From Enoplolaimus lenunculus (lineage: Eukaryota > Nematoda > Enoplea > Enoplida > Thoracostomopsidae): a stretch of 64,000 bases of DNA. Made by a program: the position numbers and the translations under genes. Below, piece by piece: positions 11,897 to 22,485 of this stretch. The DNA is taken from the NCBI GenBank assembly GCA_030248215.1, contig JASANG010002193.1:124001-188000 (forward strand). The letters are read 5' to 3'. Positions within the stretch are counted from its first letter, which is position 1, and each line of letters opens with the position of its first letter. The notes under the pieces are model-generated. The model was not told where the DNA came from. It saw only the letters and a list, made by a program, of their open reading frames with translations, and ran no database searches.

Positions 11897-12951
11897 TTAG
11901 GTGTTAAGCTTAAAATTTTTGCAGACGATGTTAAGATATATGATAGCATAAGTAAAAGTAACCCAATTGAGTCGAAAGAAATGCTACGTACAACATGCTT
12001 TAGAAGTAGTTTCAAATTATGCCAACAAATTGCAACTACAAATTTCAATGCCTAAGTGTAAAGTTTTAAGTATAGGTTCTAGAAATTTCTTACACGCCTA
12101 CTCTATAAATGATTTTGTACTAGAAAATGTTGATCGGTTTGATGATCTTGGTGTAGTGTTTACATATGATCTGAAGTTTTCTAATCATTGTTTTACTGTT
12201 TCTAAGAAATGTTTTCGTCTGATAAACATGATTTTTAAATGCTTTAATGTGTTAAATATTAACGAACTTATATGTGTGTATAAATCATATGTTTTGCCTA
12301 TTATTGATTATAATTCACCCGTATGGTCTCCTTATTTGCTGAGAGACATTGATCAGGTCGAGAAAATTAAACGGTTTTTTACTAGACGCCTAGTCGGTAA
12401 ATTCAAGTTGCCAGCAATGAATTATCTGGCCAGACTACAGCATTTTGGTCTTCAGTCCTTAGAACAACGTAGATTGATACAGGACATGGTATTGATTTAT
12501 AAAAATATATCACGGTGATTGTGGTTTAGATCGTAATGATTTTGTTGTATCTACTACTGAGAACCGCACGAGAGGTCATGATTCCCGAGTTGTCATCAAT
12601 CATTGTCTCACGGATTCTCTTAAAAATAGCTTTTTCCATCGTGTTAAACCTATTTGGAATGATTTGCCGCAACATGTTAATTCAGTTCCTCTTATCCATG
12701 CTATGAATGATAAATCATTTCGCAATACATTAAAACGGGTAGATTTCTCTAGGTATCTTAAATTCGATCGTAACCTTGATTAAGATAGGTGAAAATTACA
12801 ATTTACCCCCCTTTTTCATCTGATTATTGTTTGTTACGGAATTGAGTTTCCTTTATTTCATAGCTTTATCATGCTTTAAATTTTTCCCTGTTCAAATAAT
12901 CATTTCCGCAATAAACTTTTTGTTTGTTTGTTTGTTTGTTTGTTTGTTTGA
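11897..12951 (+). mobile_element. 5'-truncated non-LTR retrotransposon (CR1/jockey-like LINE)
   Basis: The sequence begins inside reverse transcriptase: the frame GVKLKIFADDVKIYDSI contains the catalytic FADD box. A 183-codon open stretch (11967-12518) then covers the thumb region (KSYVLPIIDYNSPVWSP, then FTRRL). After one frame change near 12515 the usual LINE C-terminus follows (FFHRVKPIWNDLPQHVN), ending at a TAA near 12781. The element finishes with a (TTTG)n tail at 12917-12950, typical of CR1/jockey-type LINEs. It lacks the endonuclease and most of RT, so it is dead. The left boundary is approximate. Confidence 0.85.
12917..12951 (+). repeat. (TTTG)n tail of the LINE fragment
   Basis: About eight uninterrupted TTTG units that mark the 3' end of the LINE copy. 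Confidence 0.95.
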
Positions 12952-13620
12952 AGTGCTGAACGTTCTGATTATTTATGCGCAATAAGTCTATCTCGATCGG
13001 AATACGTAGTGCCTTTTAAAGCGTCTGAAAAAGAGTCGCAGACATTGGAAGTTAGCTTTCAGCAATCATGTCAACATCCTTCTCAGTAAATAAAACACAA
13101 CAAACTCTAAATACAAACTTTAAAAATCAGGTTCCCACCATCATATGACACATACATCGGAGCCAAGCGTTAAAAGCATAGAATATATATATGAATTCCC
13201 ACCATTTACTAGGCAACAACTCAACACATTTTACAGTTCCAGTCATACTGTCGAATACCAACTCGTGCATCGCCTACTTCCGTTCTAGCTTAAAATTATA
13301 AAACGCCTGTAATTCCCAATTTTAAAAATATATTTTCAGCAGCGGTGGTCACATGGAGGAATGAGGGGGTGGCTGACCCCTTCTCCGAAATTTTTCACAA
13401 ACAGTTAAATTTTCAGAGCAATCAGTTTAAGCTGGTCCAAATTTAATTTGTATTATTGCTGTTTGAATAACCCGGCAGTACTTGATGAGACAAGCGGAAG
13501 CCCCCTGATACTACATTTTTGGAGCGAATTCCATACATCTTTTATTACAACACGACTTGTTAAATTTGGGAGCTATCCGCTTTAGTTGGTTTCCTCGACT
13601 CGATTGGACGAGAGTGTTAG
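12952..13620. other. Intergenic, no gene recognised
   Basis: No coding signature, RNA gene or clear repeat was seen. Confidence 0.5.
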
Positions 13621-13623
13621 CAT

Positions 13624-13885
13624 GTGAGACATGTTTGTCCTGATGCACATGCAATATATGCAATGTACGTGTAATATGATTGCCGGCAGCATACGGTCAA
13701 CATATAGTCGACGATAGAAGCAGACGGAAAGGCGGGCTACGTGGCGCAGTGGTTGAACACTCTCCTGGGAATCCAAAGGCCGCCGCTTCGATCATTGCTC
13801 TGCAGACCCGCTTTTCAAGCAGCTTAAAAAGTCTCAATTCCCTGTTCCTTCCTGAAATGACAAGGTTTGAAAAAATCATCGAGGC
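13624..13885 (+). mobile_element. tRNA-derived SINE, copy 1
   Basis: Starts near 'tgtgagacatgtttgtcc' and includes the conserved block 'gccggcagcatacgg' and 'atatagtcgacga'. A tRNA-like part follows with an A-box-like 'tggcgcagtggttgaaca' and a weak B-box ('gcttcgatca'). The tail has 'caagcagcttaaaaagtctc' and 'ccctgttcctt'. The same order of blocks recurs at 15112, 15401, 15934 and 46866. Confidence 0.8.
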
Positions 13886-14851
13886 ATAAACTAGGATCAC
13901 AACCAATCATAAGAAAGGAAAGTAACTTTGCAACAATACATAGTGAAAACATTCCAAATTAGCTTGAATATGACTAGCTTTAACATTAACAGTTTTTGTT
14001 AACGTGCAAGTAGTTTCATCAACAAACTGTTCGAGAAACTGACCGAAACTACGGATTCAAAGAAACAAACAGCCAACTATAAATGATAAACGAACACAAT
14101 ATACCTGGTGACGATTGTCACTCGCATCACATCATGATTACAATAGCTGTCCAAACGCTATGAACTTCACGATATTCTTAAACTAGCCACCGATAGCAGG
14201 CTCAATTCATTTGCATACGCATAACCACGGGCGTAACAGCAACATATCCCCGGACGTAACAGCAGTTGTGATGCAAAAGTTTGGCCTTCTGTTCAGATAT
14301 CGACGATTGCTGTTAACAGGACAAAATTCGCTGCAGTAGCCGAATGTGAACTAATTATTCATCATTTTACTACCTAATTTCGCCTCACCTCTGGATCCGG
14401 CTCCGGCAAATATATGTATATTATATATTGTGCACACTCATGGCTATACCTGTCTCGGGACAATGGGACGGCTTTTCTGCATTTTACATGGGTCCACTTG
14501 CATATACGATTTGGATTGAAATACATTTTAAGTTAGAAATCGAACATAGGATATTTAGGGTAAAAGGTATTAACTATTACTGCTCAGTATACAGGAGTTT
14601 GACGAAACATAATGTGACACGTTTTTAGAGACTCTACTTCGATTGGCGCTACACATACTGCGGATTTTATGTCCAAAAGCGGAGTTAGAGGGTTTAGTGA
14701 TCAAAACTTTTCAGTTAGTGAAACTTGTCTCAAGTTTTTTGTCGCTAGATTTACTACAGGCCAATAACATTGAGGTAAATAGTTAGCTAGTTTTGTAATT
14801 CAGTATAACATTGTGATGTTATTGCAAAATATTGCTTAATCGGGAAGTTAT
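13886..14851. other. Intergenic, upstream of PET100
   Basis: Holds a piece of a dispersed CCGGCTCCGGCAA-type repeat near 14385-14425. No gene or clear promoter element was seen. Confidence 0.45.
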
Positions 14852-16431
14852 ATGGGAAACTGGAAGCTGGAAGTGTTGCGTATGGCCGTATATATCGCCT
14901 TTCCCATTGGTTTATTCTGGATGTTTAATCACCCGTGGTTTGTGGATTACGCTGTGAGTGTAACATCTCATAAAGTTTTGTTCATTTCGTTTTGTCAATT
15001 TTGTAGTGTAAGATTGCGCAATTCAGTTTAAATGCAACTGTTATGTAGTGCAAAGCCATCGAGTGACTACGGTTGGGTTTAACCAGTGGCATTTGGCAGT
15101 AATGTTCATTGTAAGCATGAGCGACATGCTTGCAAAATTAAGTTCAATGCGCTGCATTGCACTGTATTGTATGCTTGCCGGCAGTATACGTGTTGACATA
15201 TAGTGGACAGGAGGGTTACGTGGTGCAGGGTTGAAGTGCGGTCCCAGCTCTGTAGGTTTGCTTTTCAGCTGCTTAGTAAAAAGGTCTGAAATCCCGGTTC
15301 CTGCCTGGACTGACATAGCGACTCAACCGTGAACGCAGTGGTAAATTGCTTTCACCGAAATATATGAACGGCCAAGGGATGACCTTTGTGAAAATTGGGG
15401 AATGTGAGACATGCTTCGCCATTCAGTGCAAATGTTGTACTTTATGCATTGCACGGTATTGTAGCTTGCCAGCAGTGTACACGTCAACATCCAGTTCACA
15501 AGAAAGCAGTAAGGAAAGGCGGATTACGGGTTACGTGTCGCAGTGGCAGAGAGTTTACTTAAGGATGGGCAAGTTTGAAGTTCGATCCCGGCTCTGTTGG
15601 CCTGTGTTTCCAGCTGCTTAGTAAAAAGGTCTGAAGTCCTGGTTTGTATATCGATTGTCAAAGTTATATATCCATATTGCATCTTCTCTATATTCTTGAT
15701 CATATCTATGCACCTGCTATGGCTCAACATATGTTCAAGAATTGGCTCAACATATGTTCAAGAATTCCCGTTGTACAGCATTAGAATCACCTTGAATCGT
15801 GTGTCCGCAAACTTTTCACAGACGCTTCAAAGTGGCGTTTTAGTTAAAACGAAAAATACGGTCAGATATCTACTATGAAGCAAGAATGTGAGACTCATTC
15901 CAGCTTTTAAAATTATAATGACAAAACTACTGCAACCATGCGAGACATGCTGGCCTGTTATGGGCACATACAATATTGTGCAGTCCACTATATCTATGGT
16001 AGCCGGCAGCATACTATCGATATACAGTCGACGAGAAAATTAGCTGGATAGGAGGGCTCGGTTGCGCAGTGGATGGTAGAGCGTTCACCTCAGTATCCAT
16101 ACTCTTAGATTTTGAACCATGTCTATGGCTTGTATCAGTGCTTTTCCAGCTACTTAGTAAAAAGGTCTGCAATTCCGGTTCCTACGAACTGCTTCAGATT
16201 CATTTTCTTTTTCTAGATTAAAACTATTGGTATGTGTCCATTTTTTGATATTACAGCATATCCTGCATCCTTCTCGGCACTAACGGTTTTTACTTTCAGC
16301 AACAAGAAGATAAAGAGTGGCTAGCACAACAGAACGCTAACCGTGCAGAATTTCAAGAATTTATTGAAGAACAACAAAAGGAACGGTTGATAAAACTTCA
16401 AAAAACGCTTTCTGAGCTTGATAGAAAGTAA
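14852..16431 (+). CDS. PET100: PET100 homologue, cytochrome c oxidase assembly factor (2 exons)
   Basis: Exon 1 is 14852-14953 and exon 2 is 16300-16431, joined in phase 0 across GTGAGT and TACTTTCAG, giving 77 codons before the stop. The family is a small mitochondrial inner-membrane protein that helps assemble complex IV. The N-terminus, MGNWKLEVLRMAVYIAFPIG, has the PET100 pattern: a short lead, then WKLE-x-x-RMA-x-Y and one membrane segment (about residues 9-27). After it comes a charged helix rich in Glu, Gln and Lys (EFQEFIEEQQKERLIKLQKT), as in the human protein of 73 residues. The single intron carries three SINE copies. The ATG is the only one in frame at the start of the motif. The call rests on remembered family sequence. 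Confidence 0.9.
15112..15335 (+). mobile_element. tRNA-derived SINE, copy 2 (PET100 intron)
   Basis: Contains 'gcgacatgcttgc', 'gcttgccggcagtatacg' and 'acatatagtggacagg'. An A-box-like 'acgtggtgcagggttgaa' follows, then the tail 'gctgcttagtaaaaaggtct' and 'gaaatcccggttcctgcc'. Orientation is the same as the gene. Confidence 0.8.
15401..15655 (+). mobile_element. tRNA-derived SINE, copy 3 (PET100 intron)
   Basis: The same block order as copy 2: 'tgtgagacatgcttcgcc', 'gcttgccagcagtgtacac', an A-box-like 'tgtcgcagtggcagaga', a B-box-like 'gaagttcgatcccgg', then 'agctgcttagtaaaaaggtc' and 'tgaagtcctggtt'. It lies only about 65 bp after copy 2. Confidence 0.8.
15934..16195 (+). mobile_element. 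tRNA-derived SINE, copy 4 (PET100 intron)
   Basis: Contains 'atgcgagacatgctggcc', 'gtagccggcagcatacta' and 'atatacagtcgacgag'. An A-box-like 'ttgcgcagtggatggtagag' follows, then a weak B-box and the tail 'agctacttagtaaaaaggtc' with 'tgcaattccggttcctac'. It ends about 105 bp before exon 2 of PET100. Confidence 0.8.
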
Positions 16432-17080
16432 ATTGTAAGTTTACCTTCGGCTTACAACTATTTTACGTAAACGAGCAGTTTACCTGCATATGTACCGTAA
16501 TTCTAGCAAAAATTCCGTGCCTGTTTTAAAACCTTACCTATTACGAGGTACGTAGCAGACGCGGGTTTTTTGGGTGAAATAGGGTTTTCACCCACTTTCT
16601 TTAAAAAACCCTCGAAATTCAAACAAAACCACTAGAATCCTCTCTAGTCTTCCAAGTGTTCCAAGTGTTTTTCACAGAAAACAATTTTACCTAATGCTGA
16701 AACTTAAATCAAGAATACAAACTGAGACAAATAAAATATTTTTGTACCTTCCCCTATCGGAAAGTTACCTATTTCACTTAGCACAGCAGCTATGACTCAT
16801 TTCAATGCGTATTTCTTATATGTATACGTATTTGTAAACTTATACGTAGATGCATATATGTATATATAATACATACGTAATTATATGTCTTTTCGAACGT
16901 ATTTGAAAAACCCATTTTATTTAAAAACCCACTGAAATAAAAAAACCACTAAAACACCCACGCCGAATTTTGAAAAAAGAAACCCTGAATATTGCATGTA
17001 GGTATATTCTGTTTTTTCACATGTATATTAACGTACAAACGGGCGTACTATATTATGTTGTTCACATTGCAGTACTAAAC
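16432..17080. promoter_or_regulatory. PET100 3' flank and TTC27 5' flank
   Basis: An AATAAA at 16730-16735 could end PET100 transcripts. Just upstream of the TTC27 start the sequence 'ttcacattgcag' (to about 17072) is a good splice acceptor 8 bases before ATG. It would suit a trans-spliced leader or a 5' UTR intron. Which of these holds is not decided by the sequence. Confidence 0.45.
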
Positions 17081-20000
17081 ATGGAAGATGTACAAGTGTT
17101 ATTGCTGCAAAACGTGCCTGACGTAAACAACGGCAGTTTCTGCAAGACAATTCATAACTGGCTTGACGATCTAACGACGGAAAATTATCGAAATTCTATA
17201 TCTATAGCGCCAGAAAATGTCGCAGAATGGATTCGTTTTGGGACCGGATGTCTTGCAACAGCTGTTCAATCATGTTATCTTGGCCCTGAACTCAGTAAAC
17301 ATAGAATACCTTGGTTTGGAAAACATACAGATCTGTATAAAATCATTTTATCAGACTTAGATGTTTTTGGAACAGAAGGCTATAAAGATACTCCGTTACA
17401 TGACGCTGAAATATACCGACTGGAATATTTGTGGTTAGCTCGGAAAATATTCTGCGAGTCTCCCGAATTGGCAGTCTTCAATCCAACTGTTAACTGGTGG
17501 GCACTAAGAACATTAATGGTTCAAACTGGTTTAATATCGAACAGGAGTGGTCAAATTCAGGCTGAGGTAATTGACCGCATTAAAAGTGTGTACCGGACGT
17601 GGCCAGAGTTACGTTCTCCTGGTAGCGTAGCTCTGCAGGGAACTAATAAATTGGGTGCTATTTTTAGTGGCAAGAATGGTGGCACGCTTAAAGGGTTGTT
17701 TTACACTGAATGTGCTCAAGCATACATGCAATATGGTATGATCGAAGAAGCGTCTGACAGTTTGTCGTTTGCGTGTGAATTAGCTGGCCTAAATGTTAAG
17801 CTTACAGGTGCTCTTGGCAAACGGACTAGGTACCAATTGAAAGAAGTTGCCCAACTTGTGTTGACTGCTGAAGAGACAAAGCTGAATTCAGATTTGGCAA
17901 GCACGGATTTGATGAAAACGCTGGGCGAAAGTACAATGCGATTACTAGAAAACGTCCGCAATCAAGATGATACGTTGCTGAATAATGTTACACTGGAAAA
18001 CGAAGTAGACACAAACCAACATGATGGACCGCGCATAACTGCTTGGGGACAAACTTTGATTTTGGCGCTGGCTGATTTGATGCAGAAATCGGCACCGAAA
18101 GATGAGCTTTTGAGTGAACAGTTAAGAACATACGTGGGATTAGTTGTAGAGTGTATGGTGCCAGGTAACTGTACGTGGCCGGCACGAACTGCTGTTTTAT
18201 TTTCGCGATCTTTGCTTGAATGTGACTCAAAACGCACAGTTGAACGAACTTTGACTCAGCTCGAAACTTTGAGTAAGGCTTTTTGTGAGCAACAAGTCGT
18301 GTTCGCTGCTCAGAGATATTCTATGGAAACGTTCGCGATCCGGCTGACACCAAGATATCGAATAGATAAGCTAATGGGCGATGTTTTAGTAAAATTGGGT
18401 ACGTTGATTTTCGGTGAGCTTTCTAGTTATTAATGAATTTAAGCCGTATGGAAACCGTGGAGAAACTTGTATGGTTTCTGGAAATTAAAATTTTAAGTTG
18501 TGGATTAGGAATTTGGAAGTTGTTCTGTTTTATTTTCGATGGCCTGAAATGCGTAACAAAATCGATACAATGCGGTTGTGCCGTATTTTCTGCGCAAATA
18601 ATGTTTTCATATAACGTTGTGGCATCAATCTGACAACAACGACATGAATAGTAATAGTTTAATACAGAAATTCGGTCGCGAACAGAATTAAGAGCAGTCA
18701 GAAATGCGATTCAGAATCGATGCTGATGACCATGGCTTGTTACTTGAACGCAAGCATTCGCAAGTTGCTCAGGCTTACTGCAATCTTGGTTGGAAGTTGA
18801 ATTGCGACAGCAGTAGTAAACTCAAGCACAGTTAATGCAATTGCGATTACTGTGCCTTTATATCTGTTCGTCACTATTACAATGTGGTTTGCAGAGCAGA
18901 ATAAACATACAGAGTTTGAACATGTTTAGGTTGTACACGTGAAGCACTTTCAATTTTTGAACGTCTACACCTGTGGGAAGACGTGATTGCTGCGTACAAA
19001 GCTTTAGGCCATCTAGATCGGGCAGAGTCTTTGATACGCTCTCAACTAGAGCTATCGCCTTCTCCGCGGTTGTTTACGCTGCTTGGTGATATATCGCACT
19101 CTCTAGAAGCGTACGAACAAGCGTGGACGTTGTCAAAACAACGTTATGCGCCTGCAAAACGCGGAATTGCACTGTTGTGTATTGCAAGAAAGCAGTACGA
19201 TTCTGCATTAAGTGCATTAGAGCATGTCACACGCCTGATGCCCTGTGAACCATCGTCATGGTTTAATACGGGATATGTAGCAATGCAACTTGGTAAATGG
19301 CGGGCGGGGGCACGTGCGTTTCATCGGTATGTGACGCTGGAGCCCGATAGCTATGAGGCATGGGCGAATTTGGCGGCGTGTTATTGTCATGATGGTGATA
19401 AAACGAAAGGTAAATAGGGGTGTTGGTGGGATGAGGTTGGGGACGAGGATAAAACGTAAACATGGCAGTCAATTGTAAACGAATACTCTATATTTGCGCA
19501 AATTAAATATTAGGAAGGGCGCGCAACATTTAAAATTCTATATTAGGTAAATGTCCCATTCCAGTATAAGCTTAAATTAATATCGATTAGTATTCCACCA
19601 GGGATCGGAGTGTCTTTCTCGGCAAGCCTCGGTATTTGGCTGGTACCGGCATCGGTTTCGCTTTTTTGAATCTAGGTATTTTGGAACCGAGACCAAAAGT
19701 CGAAGATTCAATAAGCGTATGACTGTATTGTTGAAGTAAGTGATGGCTGACAACAAAATATTTCTGTGAGATTATGAAATTTCATAGCTACGCAATAATT
19801 ACGAACAGATATTCTGAAAAAATACAGTAAAGCTTTGAAAACACAAAAAAGTAAAAAACATAGAAAAAATACGAAAAAAGCATTAAAAACAATTTATTTT
19901 AAAAATTTAAATTATTTTCGGTGATGACCAAAAATTGACCAAAGACCGAGACTTTCTTGGCCGGTCTCTGTAGACCGCCCATTCCTGCCGCGAGGTGCAT

Positions 20001-20897
20001 GTCACCGCATGTTGTGGCAAAAATGTTTTGTAAGCGTGACGAGCGGAGGTCATAGTGCAGGCAGTAAATACCCATTTAAAATTATTTTTCACAGCCGCCA
20101 ATGTCCTGAGAGAAGCGATCAAATACGATTACGACAATTGGAAATTGTGGGAAAATTCACTGTTGATTTCGGTTGATATTGGTGATATTAACAGTGCAAT
20201 TGTTGCGTACGAACGTCTAATAGAACTGAAAGGCTCGTGGTCGGATCCAGAATGTTTGTCGCTGCTGGTTGATCAAATATCAAAAACGGTAGAGGCGAGC
20301 AACGTTTGTGATGGTGGTAATGGCGTAGCTAACAGCGAAAACGATCATTGGCACCAAAATTTTTCGCAAGCTGGCGATATTGAAGGAAAAGCTGATAATT
20401 TGTCAACGTGGCAAGTTCTGGGGACGCTAAAATCATTGCTAGGGCGCGTTACAAGCTCGGTTGGGTCGGATGGCCGGATTTGGTTAGCTTACGGCCGGCT
20501 GATCCAAGTTGAAATTAAACATATTAAACAAGAAAACTCACTGACAACCCGCTCATCAGATCTCGGGTTACTTTGGGATAATTGTATTCGATATTATTCG
20601 AAAGCACTGTCCACGTTTATGCAAAGAAATGAAAAATGGTCTGCAGATCCTGTGTTATGCAGTTTGGTATCGTCAACTGCAATTGCACTGGTTGACATTT
20701 GTAGCAGTGCTCCGTTGGAGTCACACCAGGTCCAAACAGCACGCGGCGTTGCGCGGTACCCGCTTCGAAATTTCAAAGCTGGGTTGAAAAGTTATTTTGG
20801 AGAAAATGAATCCGAAAATTTGGAATACGAATTGAATTGTGCAAGTGAAGATGTAAAATTAGCTTATGAGAAAGTGAAATTGTTTGTTGATAGCTGA
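17081..20897 (+). CDS. TTC27: TTC27 (yeast Emw1-type) tetratricopeptide-repeat protein (3 exons)
   Basis: Exons are 17081-18398, 18930-19409 and 20095-20897, joined in frame across GTACGT/TTTAG and GTAAAT/CACAG, giving 866 codons. Human TTC27 is 843. Strong family blocks include WWALRTLMVQTGLISNRSG, LTGALGKRTRY and, across the first splice, VKLGCTREALSIFERLHLWE. In the TPR part there are LLGDISHSLEAYEQAW, RYVTLEPDSYEAWANLAACY and, across the second splice, KAANVLREAIKYDYDNWKLW. The N-terminal half is a helical domain special to this family, and the TPR motifs fill about residues 440-650. TTC27 is a conserved cytosolic protein; roles in RNA polymerase II assembly and in the yeast cell wall have been proposed. 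I chose the ATG at 17081, which matches the family start, over an upstream in-frame ATG at 16970 in A/T-rich leader sequence. Intron 2 holds an hAT-like MITE. Confidence 0.95.
19603..19976. mobile_element. hAT-like MITE in TTC27 intron 2
   Basis: Starts CAGGGATCGGAGTGTC and ends near 'gcccattcctg'. Its interior ('tctcggcaagcctcggtat', 'gaaccgagaccaaaagt', 'ggccggtctctgtagacc') matches the element at 57103-57500 along its length. No ORF. The boundaries are approximate and no clean target duplication was found for this copy. Confidence 0.65.
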
Positions 20898-21556
20898 TTC
20901 TTTCGTAATATATGTATACTATAGAACGTTTGGTTAGATGTTTAGATCAAATCTGTGTAAATTTGGTTGTTATTATCAGGATGTAAGCGGTTTCAAAAAT
21001 CGTGGAAACTCATCGTCATCAAAATACCGGAAAATGAATTTTGAAACATAAACGTATAAAAAATCAGTTTTATTTTGCTGCCAATACAAAAGATGTATTC
21101 AAAAACATTCACCGGATTTTTAAGATTTTAAACAAACAACAGCCAATGCACCCAGATTTTCTAGTATTTTAAATAGATTTCGTTGCTTTTAGTCCCAGTT
21201 TGAATAATTGAAGCATATCGGTGTGAAAAATTGAATGTTTTGTATGCGATTTTCAAATGAATATGGGCATAAAAATAACATAATTTTCGTTATTAACAGA
21301 AATGCACACTGATTTTAACCGCAAACCGAAACTGATACCAGGTTACTCGCTGGCTCATAGGTATGCGAAAACCGTGAAAGTATGTTTGAAAGTTGAAAAA
21401 ATGTGTTACATATGCTATGGTTGATTACGATATTTCGCGCAATTCAATTTGTCATTTTATTGTTATGAATTAGCAGCGTTCAACCAAATGTCTGGCAGCA
21501 GCAGAAAATCAACCTGTAGCTTCGTAAAATTTCTGACGGAAGTTCCGGTAAATTCG
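20898..21556. other. TTC27 3' flank
   Basis: No gene, and no canonical AATAAA right after the stop. It is A/T-rich up to the insertion point of the LTR element. Confidence 0.5.
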
Positions 21557-21560
21557 GTAG

Positions 21561-22077
21561 TGTAACAAATGGCTGTGCGGTCTAAGGTAGGTTAGGCGGA
21601 CGGCCGTTAGCCTAACACTAATAACTGTATTACACAAGTATTAGAGAACCGAGGCAGACGGGATTGACACCGTCTACAACCTTCGTTTGCTTCAGAGCCA
21701 GTGTTGGGCAATGCACCAACAGCTGTACTAGTAGCACCACTTCGCCAGCGCAGTGCTGGCGGGTATACACCGTCAGTCACGCGCTGGGTAAAGCAAGCAG
21801 TTAATATGAAACTTTATTGCAAGCTTTTCAACACTTTAAAACTGCAAAACTGAGCCCATTTTTCAAGATTCATCAGCTTATATACTCACATACTGAAATG
21901 TCAGCCTAACCTTTAACAACAGTTTTTGACTACAAAGAACTAATGCAATATGTTTGAGGCGAAGCTAGATGCATATAATTAAAGACAAAATATACGTAAT
22001 TTCAGAAACAGTTTTGAATTCCGATAAGATAAAATTCCAGGCTAGCTTATGCGGGGGCATATAATAGCATTGCTACA
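21561..22077 (-). repeat. Left LTR (3' LTR of the element)
   Basis: 517 bp, TG...CA ends as read on the plus strand (TGTAACAAAT to TGCTACA). Near-identical to 32043-32559. Its last bases plus the adjoining purine-tract region are repeated once more immediately to the right (period 50 bp). Confidence 0.95.
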
Positions 22078-22150
22078 TGGGTTCCTCCCCTGAAAAAACG
22101 TGGGGGGCATATAATAGCATTGCTACATGGGTTCCTCCCCTGAAAAAACG
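22078..22150 (-). promoter_or_regulatory. Polypurine tract region, duplicated
   Basis: On the minus strand the sequence next to the 3' LTR reads 'tcaggggaggaaccca', a polypurine tract for plus-strand priming. A 50-bp unit made of the LTR's inner edge plus this tract occurs twice in tandem (about 22053-22102 and 22103-22152). Confidence 0.75.
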
Positions 22151-22236
22151 TGACCCCACGTTATAATTCAGTTTGCACTCATTTTTTTTTAACTTTCCAA
22201 TTACTCAATCAGTTCAATGACCCAGATGAATTGTAC

Positions 22237-22485
22237 TTATGCCGTAGAGGCTGCACCACCACCACCATCCGGGTCTTCCCACGAATCGCGGTTGTGGCCT
22301 CGCTGATACCGTTTCGCATTGTGTCGCTGTCGCGCTCCGGCACCTCCGCGTCGCCGTTTGCGCCCTGTCGTAGACGTGCTAGGTCCAGACGTCGTATCCT
22401 CCGAATGCGTACGATCAGACGCAGACGTGCTCACGCCTTGTGAATTGTAAGACACCCGCTTGTTTACTATTTGTTTACCACGCAA
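22237..22485 (-). CDS. Small basic accessory frame of the LTR element
   Basis: 82 codons on the minus strand, overlapping the end of the upstream frame by about 10 bases. The protein is Ser/Thr-rich at first, then strongly basic (GRKRRRGGAGARQRHNAKR), and ends Gly-rich. Such an Arg-rich patch could bind nucleic acid or act as a nuclear signal, but I do not recognise a family. The start may be a non-ATG or spliced one. Position: between pol and the 3' LTR. Confidence 0.4.
   Translation of the reverse strand: MRGKQIVNKRVSYNSQGVSTSASDRTHSEDTTSGPSTSTTGRKRRRGGAGARQRHNAKRYQRGHNRDSWEDPDGGGGAASTA

Noticed and set aside
16970-17080. Upstream N-terminal extension of TTC27
   Set aside because: The in-frame extension is A/T-rich leader-like sequence with an acceptor inside it. 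The family match begins at the ATG at 17081.
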